Shown piece by piece: positions 17,637 to 26,612 of a stretch of 64,000 nucleotides of DNA. Each line of letters begins with the position of its first letter. The first letter of the stretch is position 1. The notes beneath the pieces were generated by a model. The model made no database searches and had not been told where the DNA came from. It saw only the letters and a program-made list of their open reading frames with translations. Made by a program: the position numbers and the translations under genes. This stretch comes from Anaerolineae bacterium (GTDB lineage: Bacteria; Chloroflexota; Anaerolineae; B4-G1; SLSP01): assembly GCA_026645815.1 (NCBI GenBank), contig JAPKMR010000010.1, forward strand, positions 1-64,000. The letters are read 5' to 3'.

Positions 17637-18810
17637 CCCACAAGATCAACTCCGGGGGCGCCAGGAAACGCGCCCGAGGAGCGCCCAAACCCTCCATACC
17701 CAGCCCGCGGCTGACGTAGAGCGTTGTCCGCACCTCGTGGTATCTGCCCGCCTCGTATTTTTTTCCCCACTGCGAGCTGGTGAAAAGCGCACCGTAGAAG
17801 GGCAGGCACAGTTGCCCTCCGTGTGTATGCCCCGCGAGATAAAGGTCAACTCCCAAATCCACCGCCTGCGGCATTAAATCAGGGGTATGATAAAGTAAAA
17901 TGACAGGCGCACCATCGGGGATTTCCGCGCGCAGTTCTGCCAAGGCGGTAGCATCCCTTTCAGAGCGGACGGTACACGTGACGCCCATGAGCCAAAGCGT
18001 GCCGTCATGCCACGTGACAAAGCCGGTCGCATCACGTAACCAATGAATCGGTAAACCGGAGAAGACCTCCGGGACGATACCCACCACATCCACCGGGGCG
18101 CTGCCTGTGACCGCGTAAACTCCAAGGGGTGCGCTCAGCTGCGCCAACCAAGCCCGCGCTCCGGACTGCGCTGCGGCATCGTAGACCGAGGAGATATTGA
18201 GATAGTCACCAGTCAAAAGAATGACATCGGGGCGCAACGTCTGAATATGCGCCAGCACAGCTCTCTCGCGCGGGGAATCACCCTCGAAATGCAAATCCGA
18301 AATGTGCAACACGCGCAACGGCGGCGCGGTCCAGTTTTCAAGGTGAAGTGTTTGTTGCGTGACCCCCACACGAAAAGGCTCCACCCAGGTGGCATAAACC
18401 AAAACAGCGCTGAGCAAAGCCATAACGCACGCAAATGCACCTATCGCCAGGTAGGGTGTCACCCAGCGCCCTAGCGTCCAGGCGAAAAGCCAGGAAAGAA
18501 TGACACGCAATACCGTCAAAGCCAATAGTGAAGGCGTCACTGGTCCCCAGGAACGCCCATAACGCGGCAATAATGCCAATACCCCCCAATCACTCGCCAA
18601 CACCAGGGCCAGATACACGGCGACGAGCGGTTGAGAGCCACGCCAGGGCCAACAGGCTATCGCGATCAACACGGCCCATACCGGAAGCAGGGTGACCGAG
18701 GAGAGGCGCCCGAGGGCACCCGTGATGATAAACACACGATGCAGGAAAGAATAACGCCCCTCACGGTCAGCAGGAATGGTAGGGGGCAGATGCATGCCGG
18801 GGTTTTCCAT
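17602..18810 (-). CDS. Membrane-anchored metallophosphoesterase
   Basis: 402 aa. Four or so hydrophobic helices fill residues 25-150. A calcineurin-like phosphoesterase domain follows, with the metal-binding motifs HISDLHFEGD, LLTGDYLN, ILLYHTPD and LAGHTHGGQ in order. It resembles the YkuE/LpxH-like group acting at the membrane face; the substrate is unknown. It is the last gene of a four-gene operon, 13 bp after the AIR-synthase-like gene. Its final ten or so codons and stop lie in repeat DNA (17605-17636), so the native C-terminus was probably replaced. Confidence 0.8.
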   Translation of the reverse strand: MENPGMHLPPTIPADREGRYSFLHRVFIITGALGRLSSVTLLPVWAVLIAIACWPWRGSQPLVAVYLALVLASDWGVLALLPRYGRSWGPVTPSLLALTVLRVILSWLFAWTLGRWVTPYLAIGAFACVMALLSAVLVYATWVEPFRVGVTQQTLHLENWTAPPLRVLHISDLHFEGDSPRERAVLAHIQTLRPDVILLTGDYLNISSVYDAAAQSGARAWLAQLSAPLGVYAVTGSAPVDVVGIVPEVFSGLPIHWLRDATGFVTWHDGTLWLMGVTCTVRSERDATALAELRAEIPDGAPVILLYHTPDLMPQAVDLGVDLYLAGHTHGGQLCLPFYGALFTSSQWGKKYEAGRYHEVRTTLYVSRGLGMEGLGAPRARFLAPPELILWELRDKGETTIM

Positions 18811-18823
18811 GGATCAGGTGTTT

Positions 18824-19852
18824 TCAGTCAAAGAGGTGTGCCAGTTCATCGCGCGCAAATTGCGGCATCGCAGTCAGCGAATCCCCGGCGTGCAGGAAAA
18901 TGCCGGGCGCTTCGGTCACGTAACCAATTTCGGTAGCTGGAATGCCTGCAGCCCGCAGGGCTTCCAATGCAGGCGCAAGTGCATTCGGGGCAACGGCTGC
19001 CAGCAAAGCGCCCGAAGAAATCAGACCCAGCGGGTCAAGGTCGAGGCAGTCACAGAGAAGCGCCGTCTCCGGCAGTATGGGCAACGCCGCACGTTCGATG
19101 TGAGCGCCACAGCCCGCGGATTGCACCAGTTCAAGGATTCCTGTGGCTACCCCGCCCTCCGTAGGGTCGTGCATGGCATGAACGCCTCCCAACGAAGCCA
19201 GGATTCTGGCCTCGCGGAGCACGCTGATGCCAGGGTCGTGCAGGAAACCAGCCGCGCGAGAAAGCACATCCTCCGGCACTTGCGAGTACAACCGTGTGGC
19301 CAACTCCCGAGCCAGAATAGCGCACCCTTCAATCGCAATCCCTTTGGTCAACAATAAACGGTCTCCAGGACGCGCACCATCCGAGCGGATGAGGCGCCCC
19401 GGTTCGATTTCTCCCAGCATTGTCCCTACCGCGATAGGACGATCCAACCCATGCGTGATTTCGGTGTGCCCGCCAATCAGCGTGACGCCGACCTCTTCAC
19501 AAGCGGCGCATAACTGCGCAAAAACCTTCTCGGCAAGAGCCGGGGTGGTTTTCTCAGCAGGAAGAAGCAATGTGGCGATGAACCAACGCGGTATCGCTCC
19601 GACACAGGCGATATCATTGGCATTGACGTGAACCACATACCAACCAATTTCGTCTGTGGCAAAGGTAATAGGATCGGATTTAGTGGCGAAATAGCGTTCA
19701 CCTAAATCTATAACAGCCGCATCGTGGCCTAAACCGGGGCCTAGAATAATCTGGGGGTCGGATAATGAGCAATTCGCCAGAAATCTCAGCAGATCCGCCT
19801 GAGGCAGCTTACCCGTGTGATAGTAAGAGACGGTATCTCTATCCTCCAGCAT
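18824..19852 (-). CDS. HypE-like AIR-synthase family protein
   Basis: 342 aa from ATG 19852, which overlaps the upstream stop as TGATG and follows GAGGA. The AIRS fold is indicated by GPGLGHDAAVID, DEIGWYVVHVNANDIACVGAIPRW-type and LIGGHTEITH segments plus the C-terminal ATP-binding half. This is closest to HypE/ThiL relatives. It ends …FARDELAHLFD and lacks the C-terminal PRIC-type Cys on which true HypE makes the cyanide ligand. It is therefore probably a kinase-like relative of unknown substrate rather than a hydrogenase maturase. It sits in an operon with acylphosphatase and FecR-like genes. Confidence 0.7.
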   Translation of the reverse strand: MLEDRDTVSYYHTGKLPQADLLRFLANCSLSDPQIILGPGLGHDAAVIDLGERYFATKSDPITFATDEIGWYVVHVNANDIACVGAIPRWFIATLLLPAEKTTPALAEKVFAQLCAACEEVGVTLIGGHTEITHGLDRPIAVGTMLGEIEPGRLIRSDGARPGDRLLLTKGIAIEGCAILARELATRLYSQVPEDVLSRAAGFLHDPGISVLREARILASLGGVHAMHDPTEGGVATGILELVQSAGCGAHIERAALPILPETALLCDCLDLDPLGLISSGALLAAVAPNALAPALEALRAAGIPATEIGYVTEAPGIFLHAGDSLTAMPQFARDELAHLFD

Positions 19853-21108
19853 CAATCCTCCAGCAACAATGCCACGTCATCCACTTCCGAGGTGAAAGTG
19901 TGACCAGAGGCATAGACGTCCACAGACACAATGGTCGCAGGCTCCAGATTCCGTTCCATAAACAGCTCGATCAAGTCAGGCGAAGTGTAAGCAAACCACG
20001 CACTCTGGGGAATCTGGATATGTTGTGGTTGGCTCTCACAAATGGAAATCGAACATACGTCGAGATATGGACCCGCCAGGAAATAGAAGCCCTGCAACCA
20101 CTCATGCAAGCCCCCTAAAGTATCCAGATAGGTGACCCGCAACATGATGGGGCATTCCGTGCCATTGGCGCCGCAAACGGGGACGCTTTGATTATCCACT
20201 TTGAGCAATGCAGTCACGTAGAGCGATTCAGCACCACGTACATCCTGGTTCAGGCGTTGTGTAATGCCCAACTCAATGTGACCGGTTCCTGAGCGATCGA
20301 AGATCACCACTTCCCGGTCTTCAGGACGGAGGGCCTCACCATCGCTCTGGTCAGGACGTTCTTTGGCAAGGGTGTAAATGGTCCAATGTGGGTCCATATC
20401 CTGCACGAAGCTGCCATTCCGCAGAATATTGCGCTGCCCGCCAGTTCGAATGTCGCTCAAGCCCGTCGCGGTCAATTCGACGCGTTGTAAGCTGTTCAGC
20501 AATAACGCTACGCCAGCTTCATCAGGATCGGGAATACGCGCCTGTCCCTGTCGAACCGCGATATCGGTGCGCTCTTGATCCACAGCTAACGTATACGACC
20601 CCCCCGAGAGTTGCAGATTCCCATGGGGCGTTTGCAGTTGTAAATCAGAAGAGCGCTCATCATCGCCGCCTACATTGACCCGCAGCTCACGACTGGTGCT
20701 GACCTGCAGGCTAAGCCGGTGTGGTAAATCACTATAAGACTCAAAACGCGGCGTTCGCGCGGAGAGAAAGGTGACTTCGGTCTCACCATAGAGCTGCAAT
20801 GTGCCCACAGGGATATCGGGACGGGTGGGAACGTAAAACAGCAGAAGAGCTTCTGCATCAGACGATGAAAGAACAATGCGGCTCTGCGTAGGCACCTCAC
20901 GCAGGTCACCAAGAAGCGTCACATCGCCCCGTCCCTTTTCCTGGATACCGACCACACCTCCACGAGGCTGGATGATGACCTGGAGCGGATAGGTGGCATT
21001 TCGAAGATACCACCGGCTTAACAACGGTATTCCAGTCACCAACGCCAGGAAAGCGACGAAGGATAACAGCAAAATGATCCATGCAGTTGTTTCAGGCTTT
21101 CTCAACAT
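19852..21108 (-). CDS. FecR-domain membrane protein with C-terminal sandwich region
   Basis: 418 aa. One N-terminal membrane helix (about residues 9-31) leads to an extracytoplasmic region. The middle (about 150-225) has the FecR-like pattern (TPHGNLQLSGGSYTLAVDQ, VRQGQARI) seen in iron-siderophore sensors and in generic surface proteins. The C-terminal half is beta-rich and resembles a carbohydrate-binding sandwich; it contains Cys pairs. No sigma factor is nearby, so an anti-sigma role is unlikely. The stop codon overlaps the next gene by one base. Confidence 0.65.
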   Translation of the reverse strand: MLRKPETTAWIILLLSFVAFLALVTGIPLLSRWYLRNATYPLQVIIQPRGGVVGIQEKGRGDVTLLGDLREVPTQSRIVLSSSDAEALLLFYVPTRPDIPVGTLQLYGETEVTFLSARTPRFESYSDLPHRLSLQVSTSRELRVNVGGDDERSSDLQLQTPHGNLQLSGGSYTLAVDQERTDIAVRQGQARIPDPDEAGVALLLNSLQRVELTATGLSDIRTGGQRNILRNGSFVQDMDPHWTIYTLAKERPDQSDGEALRPEDREVVIFDRSGTGHIELGITQRLNQDVRGAESLYVTALLKVDNQSVPVCGANGTECPIMLRVTYLDTLGGLHEWLQGFYFLAGPYLDVCSISICESQPQHIQIPQSAWFAYTSPDLIELFMERNLEPATIVSVDVYASGHTFTSEVDDVALLLED

Positions 21109-21114
21109 GCACCT

Positions 21115-21402
21115 TCAACCGATACGAAAATCAATAAAGCCGCCCGTGGGCGTAACCGGCAAATGTTCCACACGCGTGACGCGCGAGCCACGTGGACCTT
21201 GTGACAACACCATAAGCAGCTGTTGTAGTTGATCCTCGGGTCCCTCTGCATGCACTTCCACAGTACCATCATATAGATTGCGCACCCAGCCTTTTAGCCC
21301 CAAAGATTGCGCGCGTTGGAGCACGTAATAACGGAATCCCACTCCTTGCACAAAACCATGGACGATAGCATGGATTGCGCCGACCGACCGTTGCTCAGAC
21401 AT
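21115..21402 (-). CDS. acyP: Acylphosphatase
   Basis: 95 aa from ATG 21402, 8 bases after GAGGAG; a 21-residue in-frame extension upstream lacks a ribosome site. The active-site loop GFVQGVGFRYYV carries the phosphate-binding Arg, and GWVRNLYDGTVEV the catalytic Asn. It hydrolyses acyl-phosphates such as carbamoyl- or acetyl-phosphate in the cytoplasm. First gene of the operon acyP, FecR-like, HypE-like, metallophosphoesterase, with a 6-bp gap to the next gene. Confidence 0.93.
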   Translation of the reverse strand: MSEQRSVGAIHAIVHGFVQGVGFRYYVLQRAQSLGLKGWVRNLYDGTVEVHAEGPEDQLQQLLMVLSQGPRGSRVTRVEHLPVTPTGGFIDFRIG

Positions 21403-21504
21403 AACAGTGCTCCTCAAGCAATCAAAACCTGCATTCGGCGGTTGAGTACAACCGTTACCTGCCATTGTAACGCGGAAGAGCCAGCTGGCAAGTAACTGGA
21501 GGTT

Positions 21505-21540
21505 TGGACACGGCGCCGGTTACGGCGCCGCGTCCAAAAA
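21505..21540. repeat. AT-capped palindrome upstream of the glycosyltransferase
   Basis: A 16-bp stem with one mismatch (21505-21520 with 21525-21540, loop GTTA) has a GGCGCCG core and TTTGG/CCAAA caps. It lies between two divergent transcription units. Same architecture as other palindromes in the window. Confidence 0.55.
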
Positions 21541-21621
21541 CACTTTCCCCTCAAACAGGCATACCATGCTCAATAGAAGTGTTATGCGACCACTAATTTG
21601 TCTTATATCGCCTATGCCCCG

Positions 21622-21650
21622 TTGTCAGACTTGGAGATTACCCCTATAAT
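21622..21650 (+). promoter_or_regulatory. Strong predicted promoter giving a leaderless mRNA
   Basis: -35 TTGTCA (21622-21627), 17-bp spacer, -10 TATAAT (21645-21650, consensus). The expected start site is at or beside the ATG at 21658. Confidence 0.7.
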
Positions 21651-21657
21651 AATCGTA

Positions 21658-22785
21658 ATGGGAACGCAAGACCTGGTCGTCCTCAATGCGCAGCTTGTCT
21701 CAGGCGCTGCCTCATATCGCAGCGCGGGTATTCATGCTTATATCATCAATCTGTTGCGCCAGCTCCAGCCCGATAGTGACCTGCGCTATCTCGCGCTAAC
21801 CGGTCCCGGAGCACTTCCAGAAGGTATTAGCATGCCGGTTCAACAAACGAAGCTTCCCACGCATCGCCCGGAAATCCGCATTCTATGGGAGCAAAGCAAG
21901 TTACCCTGGGAGTTGCTGCGCCTCAAAGCCAGCCTGCTGCATGCGCCCGCCTTTGTCGGACCGTTGTGGGCGCCCTGCCCACAGATTATCACCATTCTCG
22001 ACCTGGGCTTTCTGCGGCACCCGGAGTTCTTTCGCCGCGGGAATCGCAGCTATCTACAATTGCTCACACGGCTCTCCGCCAAACGCGCCGCGGCTATCAT
22101 CACCATCTCTAAGTTCTCGGCTCAGGAAATCGCCGCACTGCTTGGGGCGGCGCCTGAACGCATTCACGTCATCTATCCCGGCGTTGAAGCACGTTTTCGC
22201 CCCCTCCCCCCTGCCGAAGTCACGCGCTTCCGTCAAGAACAGAATCTGCCCGAACGCTTTATTCTCTATCTTGGAACACTGGAACCGCGCAAAAACCTGC
22301 TCACGCTCGTCCAATCTTTTGCACGCTTGCAGGATCCGGCGCTGCATCTGGTGCTGGCCGGCGGCAAAGGCTGGCTCTATGAACCCCTTTTCGCCGAGGT
22401 GGAACGCCTGCAGTTAAACGACCGCGTCCACTTCCCGGGTTATATACCCGCCGAAACTCAAACACTCTGGTATAATGCAGCTACCGTGTTAGCATATCTT
22501 TCAAGCTACGAGGGTTTCGGCTTGCCAGTTGTGGAAGCATTGGCTTGCGGCACGCCAGTCATTGCAGCCAATAGCAGCTCGCTACCGGAAGCCGCCGGTG
22601 ATGCAGCCCTGCTGGTGCCGCCGCATGATGTGGATGTCATTGTTGCCAGCCTGGAACGAGTTCTGAGTGACGCGACCCTACGGGAAACGCTGCGTGAGCG
22701 AGGCCTCAGACATGCAGCACGTTTCAACTGGCAGAACGTTGCACAACAAACCGCGACAGTTTATCGCACGCTGGTAAAGCCATGA
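21658..22785 (+). CDS. Glycosyltransferase family 4 (GT-B)
   Basis: About 375 aa. The start is placed at ATG 21658 because upstream in-frame codons lie inside the promoter; no Shine-Dalgarno is present, consistent with a leaderless transcript. A GT-B fold is seen: N-terminal domain with SAGIHAYIINLLRQL, and the nucleotide-sugar-binding end with LEPRKNLLTLVQSF and EGFGLPVVEALACGTPVIAAN. It should transfer a sugar (often mannose-like) to a lipid-linked polysaccharide intermediate at the inner face of the membrane. It overlaps the next gene by ATGA. Confidence 0.85.
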   Translation: MGTQDLVVLNAQLVSGAASYRSAGIHAYIINLLRQLQPDSDLRYLALTGPGALPEGISMPVQQTKLPTHRPEIRILWEQSKLPWELLRLKASLLHAPAFVGPLWAPCPQIITILDLGFLRHPEFFRRGNRSYLQLLTRLSAKRAAAIITISKFSAQEIAALLGAAPERIHVIYPGVEARFRPLPPAEVTRFRQEQNLPERFILYLGTLEPRKNLLTLVQSFARLQDPALHLVLAGGKGWLYEPLFAEVERLQLNDRVHFPGYIPAETQTLWYNAATVLAYLSSYEGFGLPVVEALACGTPVIAANSSSLPEAAGDAALLVPPHDVDVIVASLERVLSDATLRETLRERGLRHAARFNWQNVAQQTATVYRTLVKP

Positions 22786-24236
22786 AATCTCCAAAGAACA
22801 TTTGTAGCATGAGTGAAACCAGGAAACACAAGGAATCCAGTCCCTGGTGGGTCATACCGCTGGATATATTTATGATCCTGTTGGGACTTCTCATTGCCTA
22901 TGAGCTACGCTATCGCGTACAGTGGTTTGTGGAAGTCGTCTATGATGCGCCGCTGATTGCCTACCTGCCCTTTGGAATCCTGTTTTTGGGGCTTATCCCC
23001 AGCATTCTCTGGTTCGAGGGCGCCTATCGCGATTGGCGAGGACGCGGTTGGCTGGACCACGTTTACCGAATCATCAACGCCGTCACCACGTCGCTTGTCC
23101 TGATCCTCGCTTATGCCTTTATCTCCCGCCCACTGGTCTACTCAAGGCTCCTGTTGTTAGAAGCTGGTGTCGGCATCATCCTGCTCATGTCGCTCGAACG
23201 GCTAGTGGTTCTGTTCATCCAACAGCATCTCTTCCGAAAAGGGATCGGTGTGAAGCGCGTCATCATCGTAGGCGCAGGTGAGGTAGGGCGGCGGGTCATC
23301 CGCACAATCGTCGCCCAGCCTCAATTAGGCTATCACATTGTTGGATATGTAGATGACAATCCAGCAAAGGGTGAAAAGGAAATTGGACGTATCAAGGGTT
23401 TAGGCGCCATAGACAGCCTGGCGGATGCCATTAAAAACGAGTCGGTAGATGAAGTGCTCATCACTTTGCCATGGAGCTTTCACCGGCGGATTCTCAATGT
23501 GCTGCGAGAGTGCGAGCGCCGGCATGTCATTGCCCGCATAGTTCCCGATTTGTTTCAACTGAGCTTGAGCCAGGTTGAGGTGAGCGATCTTGGCGGGGTA
23601 CCGCTGATCAGTGTGCGCGAAATCGCCTTTGGTCGGGCTGCCCTGATCTTCAAACGGGCCTTCGATATCGTCGGCGCCACGCTGGGAATTGTTGTTGGAG
23701 CGCCACTGCTGGCGCTCATCGCCATGGCCATCAAGATTGACTCGCCTGGTCCGGTGTTCTTCATGCAAACACGAGTCGGAAAAAATCACCGGCAATTCCG
23801 CATTGTCAAATTCCGTTCCATGTATGTGGGCGCAGAAGAAGAACAGCAAAGGCTGCTGGAGCTCAACGAAGCCGACGGACCACTGTTCAAAATCCGTGAC
23901 GATCCGCGCCTGACCAGGGTGGGGGCTTTTCTGAGGCACACCAGTCTGGATGAATTACCGCAGTTGTTCAATGTGTTGGTAGGAGAGATGAGCCTGGTAG
24001 GTCCCCGACCACCCGTTCCGAGCGAGGTCGCTCGCTATCAACCCTGGCACATACAAAGGCTCGGAGTGCCCGGCGGCATGACGGGACTCTGGCAAGTGAG
24101 TGGGCGTAGCGAGCTCACTTTCGACGAAATGGTATTGCTGGATATTTACTATATCGAACATTGGTCGCCGTGGCTTGATTTGCAGATTCTCCTACGCACT
24201 ATTCCCAAGGTCCTGTTAGCCAAGGGAGCGTACTGA
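22782..24236 (+). CDS. Polyprenyl-phosphate sugar-1-phosphate transferase (WbaP/EPS type)
   Basis: 484 aa. Four N-terminal membrane helices are followed by a Rossmann-like CoA-binding domain (VIIVGAGEVGRRVI, near 165). A fifth helix (near 300) leads into the bacterial sugar-transferase domain with KFRSM, LPQLFNVL, GEMSLVGPRPP and PGMTGLWQVSGR-like segments. It starts exopolysaccharide repeat units by placing a sugar-1-phosphate on undecaprenyl phosphate. ATG 22782 overlaps the GT stop by 4 bases; ATG 22809 is an alternative. With the upstream gene it forms a two-gene exopolysaccharide unit. Confidence 0.92.
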   Translation: MKSPKNICSMSETRKHKESSPWWVIPLDIFMILLGLLIAYELRYRVQWFVEVVYDAPLIAYLPFGILFLGLIPSILWFEGAYRDWRGRGWLDHVYRIINAVTTSLVLILAYAFISRPLVYSRLLLLEAGVGIILLMSLERLVVLFIQQHLFRKGIGVKRVIIVGAGEVGRRVIRTIVAQPQLGYHIVGYVDDNPAKGEKEIGRIKGLGAIDSLADAIKNESVDEVLITLPWSFHRRILNVLRECERRHVIARIVPDLFQLSLSQVEVSDLGGVPLISVREIAFGRAALIFKRAFDIVGATLGIVVGAPLLALIAMAIKIDSPGPVFFMQTRVGKNHRQFRIVKFRSMYVGAEEEQQRLLELNEADGPLFKIRDDPRLTRVGAFLRHTSLDELPQLFNVLVGEMSLVGPRPPVPSEVARYQPWHIQRLGVPGGMTGLWQVSGRSELTFDEMVLLDIYYIEHWSPWLDLQILLRTIPKVLLAKGAY

Positions 24237-24258
24237 AGAAAACTAGAGCGGCAATAGT

Positions 24259-24389
24259 GGCTAGACTAACGAGCATGTGGGCGATGCAAGAACACAAAGA
24301 GGTAGCTTTTTTTGTGATTTTTGCGGGCTGCGCCCGCAAAAATCACGCTCGTGGAGAAAGGCGCAGAGGGTTTTTTGAGTAATCTAGCC
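24259..24389. mobile_element. Short palindromic element with terminal repeats (family D)
   Basis: GGCTAGACTA near 24259 and TAATCTAGCC near 24380 are near-perfect inverted copies. Between them lies a 14-bp hairpin (24314-24327 with 24333-24346, loop CTGCG). Its flanks ACAAAGAGGTAG and GAGAAAGGCGCAGAGG resemble those of the family C hairpins. It fills most of the 206-bp spacer between the sugar transferase and the M20 gene. No ORF of its own. Confidence 0.5.
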
Positions 24390-24442
24390 GATTTTGTCAC
24401 TGTGGAAAAAATACAACAGATTCGATATGAGGAAAAGAGCTT

Positions 24443-25630
24443 ATGAATTCCTGGCAACTCTCGGCTAGTGAAACTGATGCGCTGGTGGATTTCCTGCGCC
24501 GGTTGGTGCAGACGCCCAGCCTGCCCGGGCAGGAAGGCGCTGTCGCCGCACTGATACAGTCGGAAATGCAGAAACTCGGCTTTGCAGATGTGAAAACGGA
24601 TACTGCAGGCAACGTCAGCGGGCAAATTGGCAAGGATGCAGGGCCGGTGCTGCTTTTCGATGCGCACATGGACACTGTAGAAGTCGCTGAACCTGAACGC
24701 TGGCGCGTGGACCCGTGGAGCGCCGAGATACAACAGGGGCGGCTCTACGGTCTGGGCAGCTGCGACATGAAGGGTGGGTTGGCAGCTGCAGTCTATGGAG
24801 CTGCGCACCTGCTCCACGCAGGAATCCCACTGGCAGGGCGTGTGGTTGTGGCAACGGTTGGATTGGAGGAACCCGCTGAGGGCACCTGTACCCGCCTCTT
24901 CCTTGAAGAAAGCCAACTCCATCCCAGCTGGGTCGTGATTGTTGAGCCATCCGACCTGCAGGTGGTGCGAGCACAACGCGGGCATCTGGAAATGTTGCTC
25001 ACCCTACATGGAAAATCCGCCCACTCCGCCAAACCAGAGTTGGGCGATAATGCTATCTATGCCGCGGCAAGGGTGATTTTTGGCCTGGAAATTCTGGCTG
25101 AGCAGCTGGCTGAAGATGCCTTTCTAGGCCCCGGCATTCTGGCCGTTACCGATATTCACTCGCACGCAGTAAGCCGCAACGCCATTCCGGAGCGCTGTGA
25201 GATGATTATTGATCGCCGGCTGACAGTAGGTGAAACGGAAGCGTTGGCGCTCGCCGAGATTCAACGCGTCATCGCGCGCGAGGGTGTGCGCGCCACGGTC
25301 AAAGTGATCGAGGAAGATGTCCGCACCTATACCGGCAAAGTCCATCGTGCCAGACGCGCCTCTCCCCCATGGGCTTTGGATGAACATCACCCGCTAGTCA
25401 CAGCGATGCTCCAAGCCGGACGCGATGCCGGACTGCGCCCCGGATTGAGCAAATGGTATTTTGCCACTGAGGGAGCCTATACGGCGGGTGTTGCCCAAAT
25501 TCCCACAGTTGGCTTTGGTCCCGGTGATCCTAATCTAGCGCACACTTGCAATGAGAATGTGGCGCTCGAACAGGTCAACCATGCTGCCAGCACTTATGCG
25601 GCGCTGGCAGCGCGCTTGCTACATCCCTAG
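24443..25630 (+). CDS. M20 family metallohydrolase (ArgE/DapE/YgeY-like)
   Basis: 395 aa. M20 metal-site motifs are present: LFDAHMDTVE, then GSCDMKGGLAAAV with the bridging Asp, GLEEPAEGT with the general-base Glu pair, and a late GFGPGDPNLAHTCNENV with the metal-binding His. A dimerisation insert sits in the middle (about 180-290). The family removes an acyl or amino-acid group from small peptides or N-acyl amino acids in the cytoplasm. The overall pattern is closest to YgeY-type hydrolases, but the substrate is not deducible. It directly precedes psuG by 19 bp. Confidence 0.85.
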   Translation: MNSWQLSASETDALVDFLRRLVQTPSLPGQEGAVAALIQSEMQKLGFADVKTDTAGNVSGQIGKDAGPVLLFDAHMDTVEVAEPERWRVDPWSAEIQQGRLYGLGSCDMKGGLAAAVYGAAHLLHAGIPLAGRVVVATVGLEEPAEGTCTRLFLEESQLHPSWVVIVEPSDLQVVRAQRGHLEMLLTLHGKSAHSAKPELGDNAIYAAARVIFGLEILAEQLAEDAFLGPGILAVTDIHSHAVSRNAIPERCEMIIDRRLTVGETEALALAEIQRVIAREGVRATVKVIEEDVRTYTGKVHRARRASPPWALDEHHPLVTAMLQAGRDAGLRPGLSKWYFATEGAYTAGVAQIPTVGFGPGDPNLAHTCNENVALEQVNHAASTYAALAARLLHP

Positions 25631-25649
25631 GTACAAAGTGAGGCTTCCC

Positions 25650-26567
25650 ATGGTCATGCCTATCATTGTCTCAGAGGAGGTCCGTGCAGCTCTGAAAAGC
25701 GGTGCTCCCATCGTTGCCCTCGAATCTGCCCTGATCACCCATGGCTTTGCTTATCCTGCCAATGTGGAAATCACCCACCAAATGGCAGAAATCATCCGCG
25801 CGGGCGGAGCTTTGCCTGCGGTCATTGGCGTCTGGGAAGGCCGCCCGACGGTTGGGTTGAGCGCGGCGCAGATCGAAGGGCTGGCGCACGAAACGGCGGT
25901 CAAAATCAGCATTCGCGACCTATCCCTGGCGCGGTTACGCGGATTGCATGGCGGCACCACCGTTGCGGCTACCATGCTGTTAGCACAGCGGGTGGGACTA
26001 CATGTTTTCGCCACCGGCGGCATTGGTGGCGTGCACCGTGGTCACCCGGAAGATATCTCTGCCGATTTACCCGCCCTGGCCACAATTCCCGTGATCGTGG
26101 TATGTGCTGGCGCGAAAGCCATCCTCGACCTGCCACGCACTTTGGAATTCCTGGAAACGTGGGGGGTGCCCGTGTTGGGCTGGCAGACAGCCAGTTTCCC
26201 GGCATTTTACAGTCGAGAATCCGGCCTGGCTATAGATCAACGCGTGAGCAACGCAGCTGAAGTTGCGGCCATTTATGCCAGTCAGCGTGCGCTGGAATTG
26301 CCACAAGGGCTGCTGGTGACCGCGCCTGTACCGGCAGAGGATGAACTTCCAGCACAGGAAATCGAGCCGCTCATTGCACAGGCTCTTGCTGAGATGAATG
26401 CACAGGGCATCAGCGGTAAACATGTGACCCCATACTTGCTGGCGCGACTGGTGACGCTGAGTGACGCACGTAGCCGGCGCGCCAACGAGAGCTTGTTGCT
26501 CAACAATGCGCACGTTGGTGCACAAATCGCAGTTCAATTTGCATCACAAACTGCGGCGCAGGCCTGA
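25650..26567 (+). CDS. psuG: Pseudouridine-5'-phosphate glycosidase
   Basis: 305 aa from ATG 25650 (GTGAGG six bases before); the longer frame overlapping the M20 gene is rejected. PsuG signature segments are clear: VALESALITHGFAYPANVE, GGTTVAATM, FATGGIGGVHRG, DISADLPAL. The enzyme reversibly splits pseudouridine 5'-phosphate into uracil and ribose 5-phosphate, letting the cell salvage pseudouridine from RNA turnover. The usual partner kinase PsuK is not adjacent. Confidence 0.94.
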   Translation: MVMPIIVSEEVRAALKSGAPIVALESALITHGFAYPANVEITHQMAEIIRAGGALPAVIGVWEGRPTVGLSAAQIEGLAHETAVKISIRDLSLARLRGLHGGTTVAATMLLAQRVGLHVFATGGIGGVHRGHPEDISADLPALATIPVIVVCAGAKAILDLPRTLEFLETWGVPVLGWQTASFPAFYSRESGLAIDQRVSNAAEVAAIYASQRALELPQGLLVTAPVPAEDELPAQEIEPLIAQALAEMNAQGISGKHVTPYLLARLVTLSDARSRRANESLLLNNAHVGAQIAVQFASQTAAQA

Positions 26568-26612
26568 ACAGCGCCACTGTAACTTGCCAGGCAACCGGAG
26601 ATAATTGCTTAC

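Noticed and set aside
18824-19852. Genuine hydrogenase maturation factor HypE
   Set aside because: The terminal Cys-containing PRIC-type motif is missing and no hyp or hydrogenase genes are nearby.
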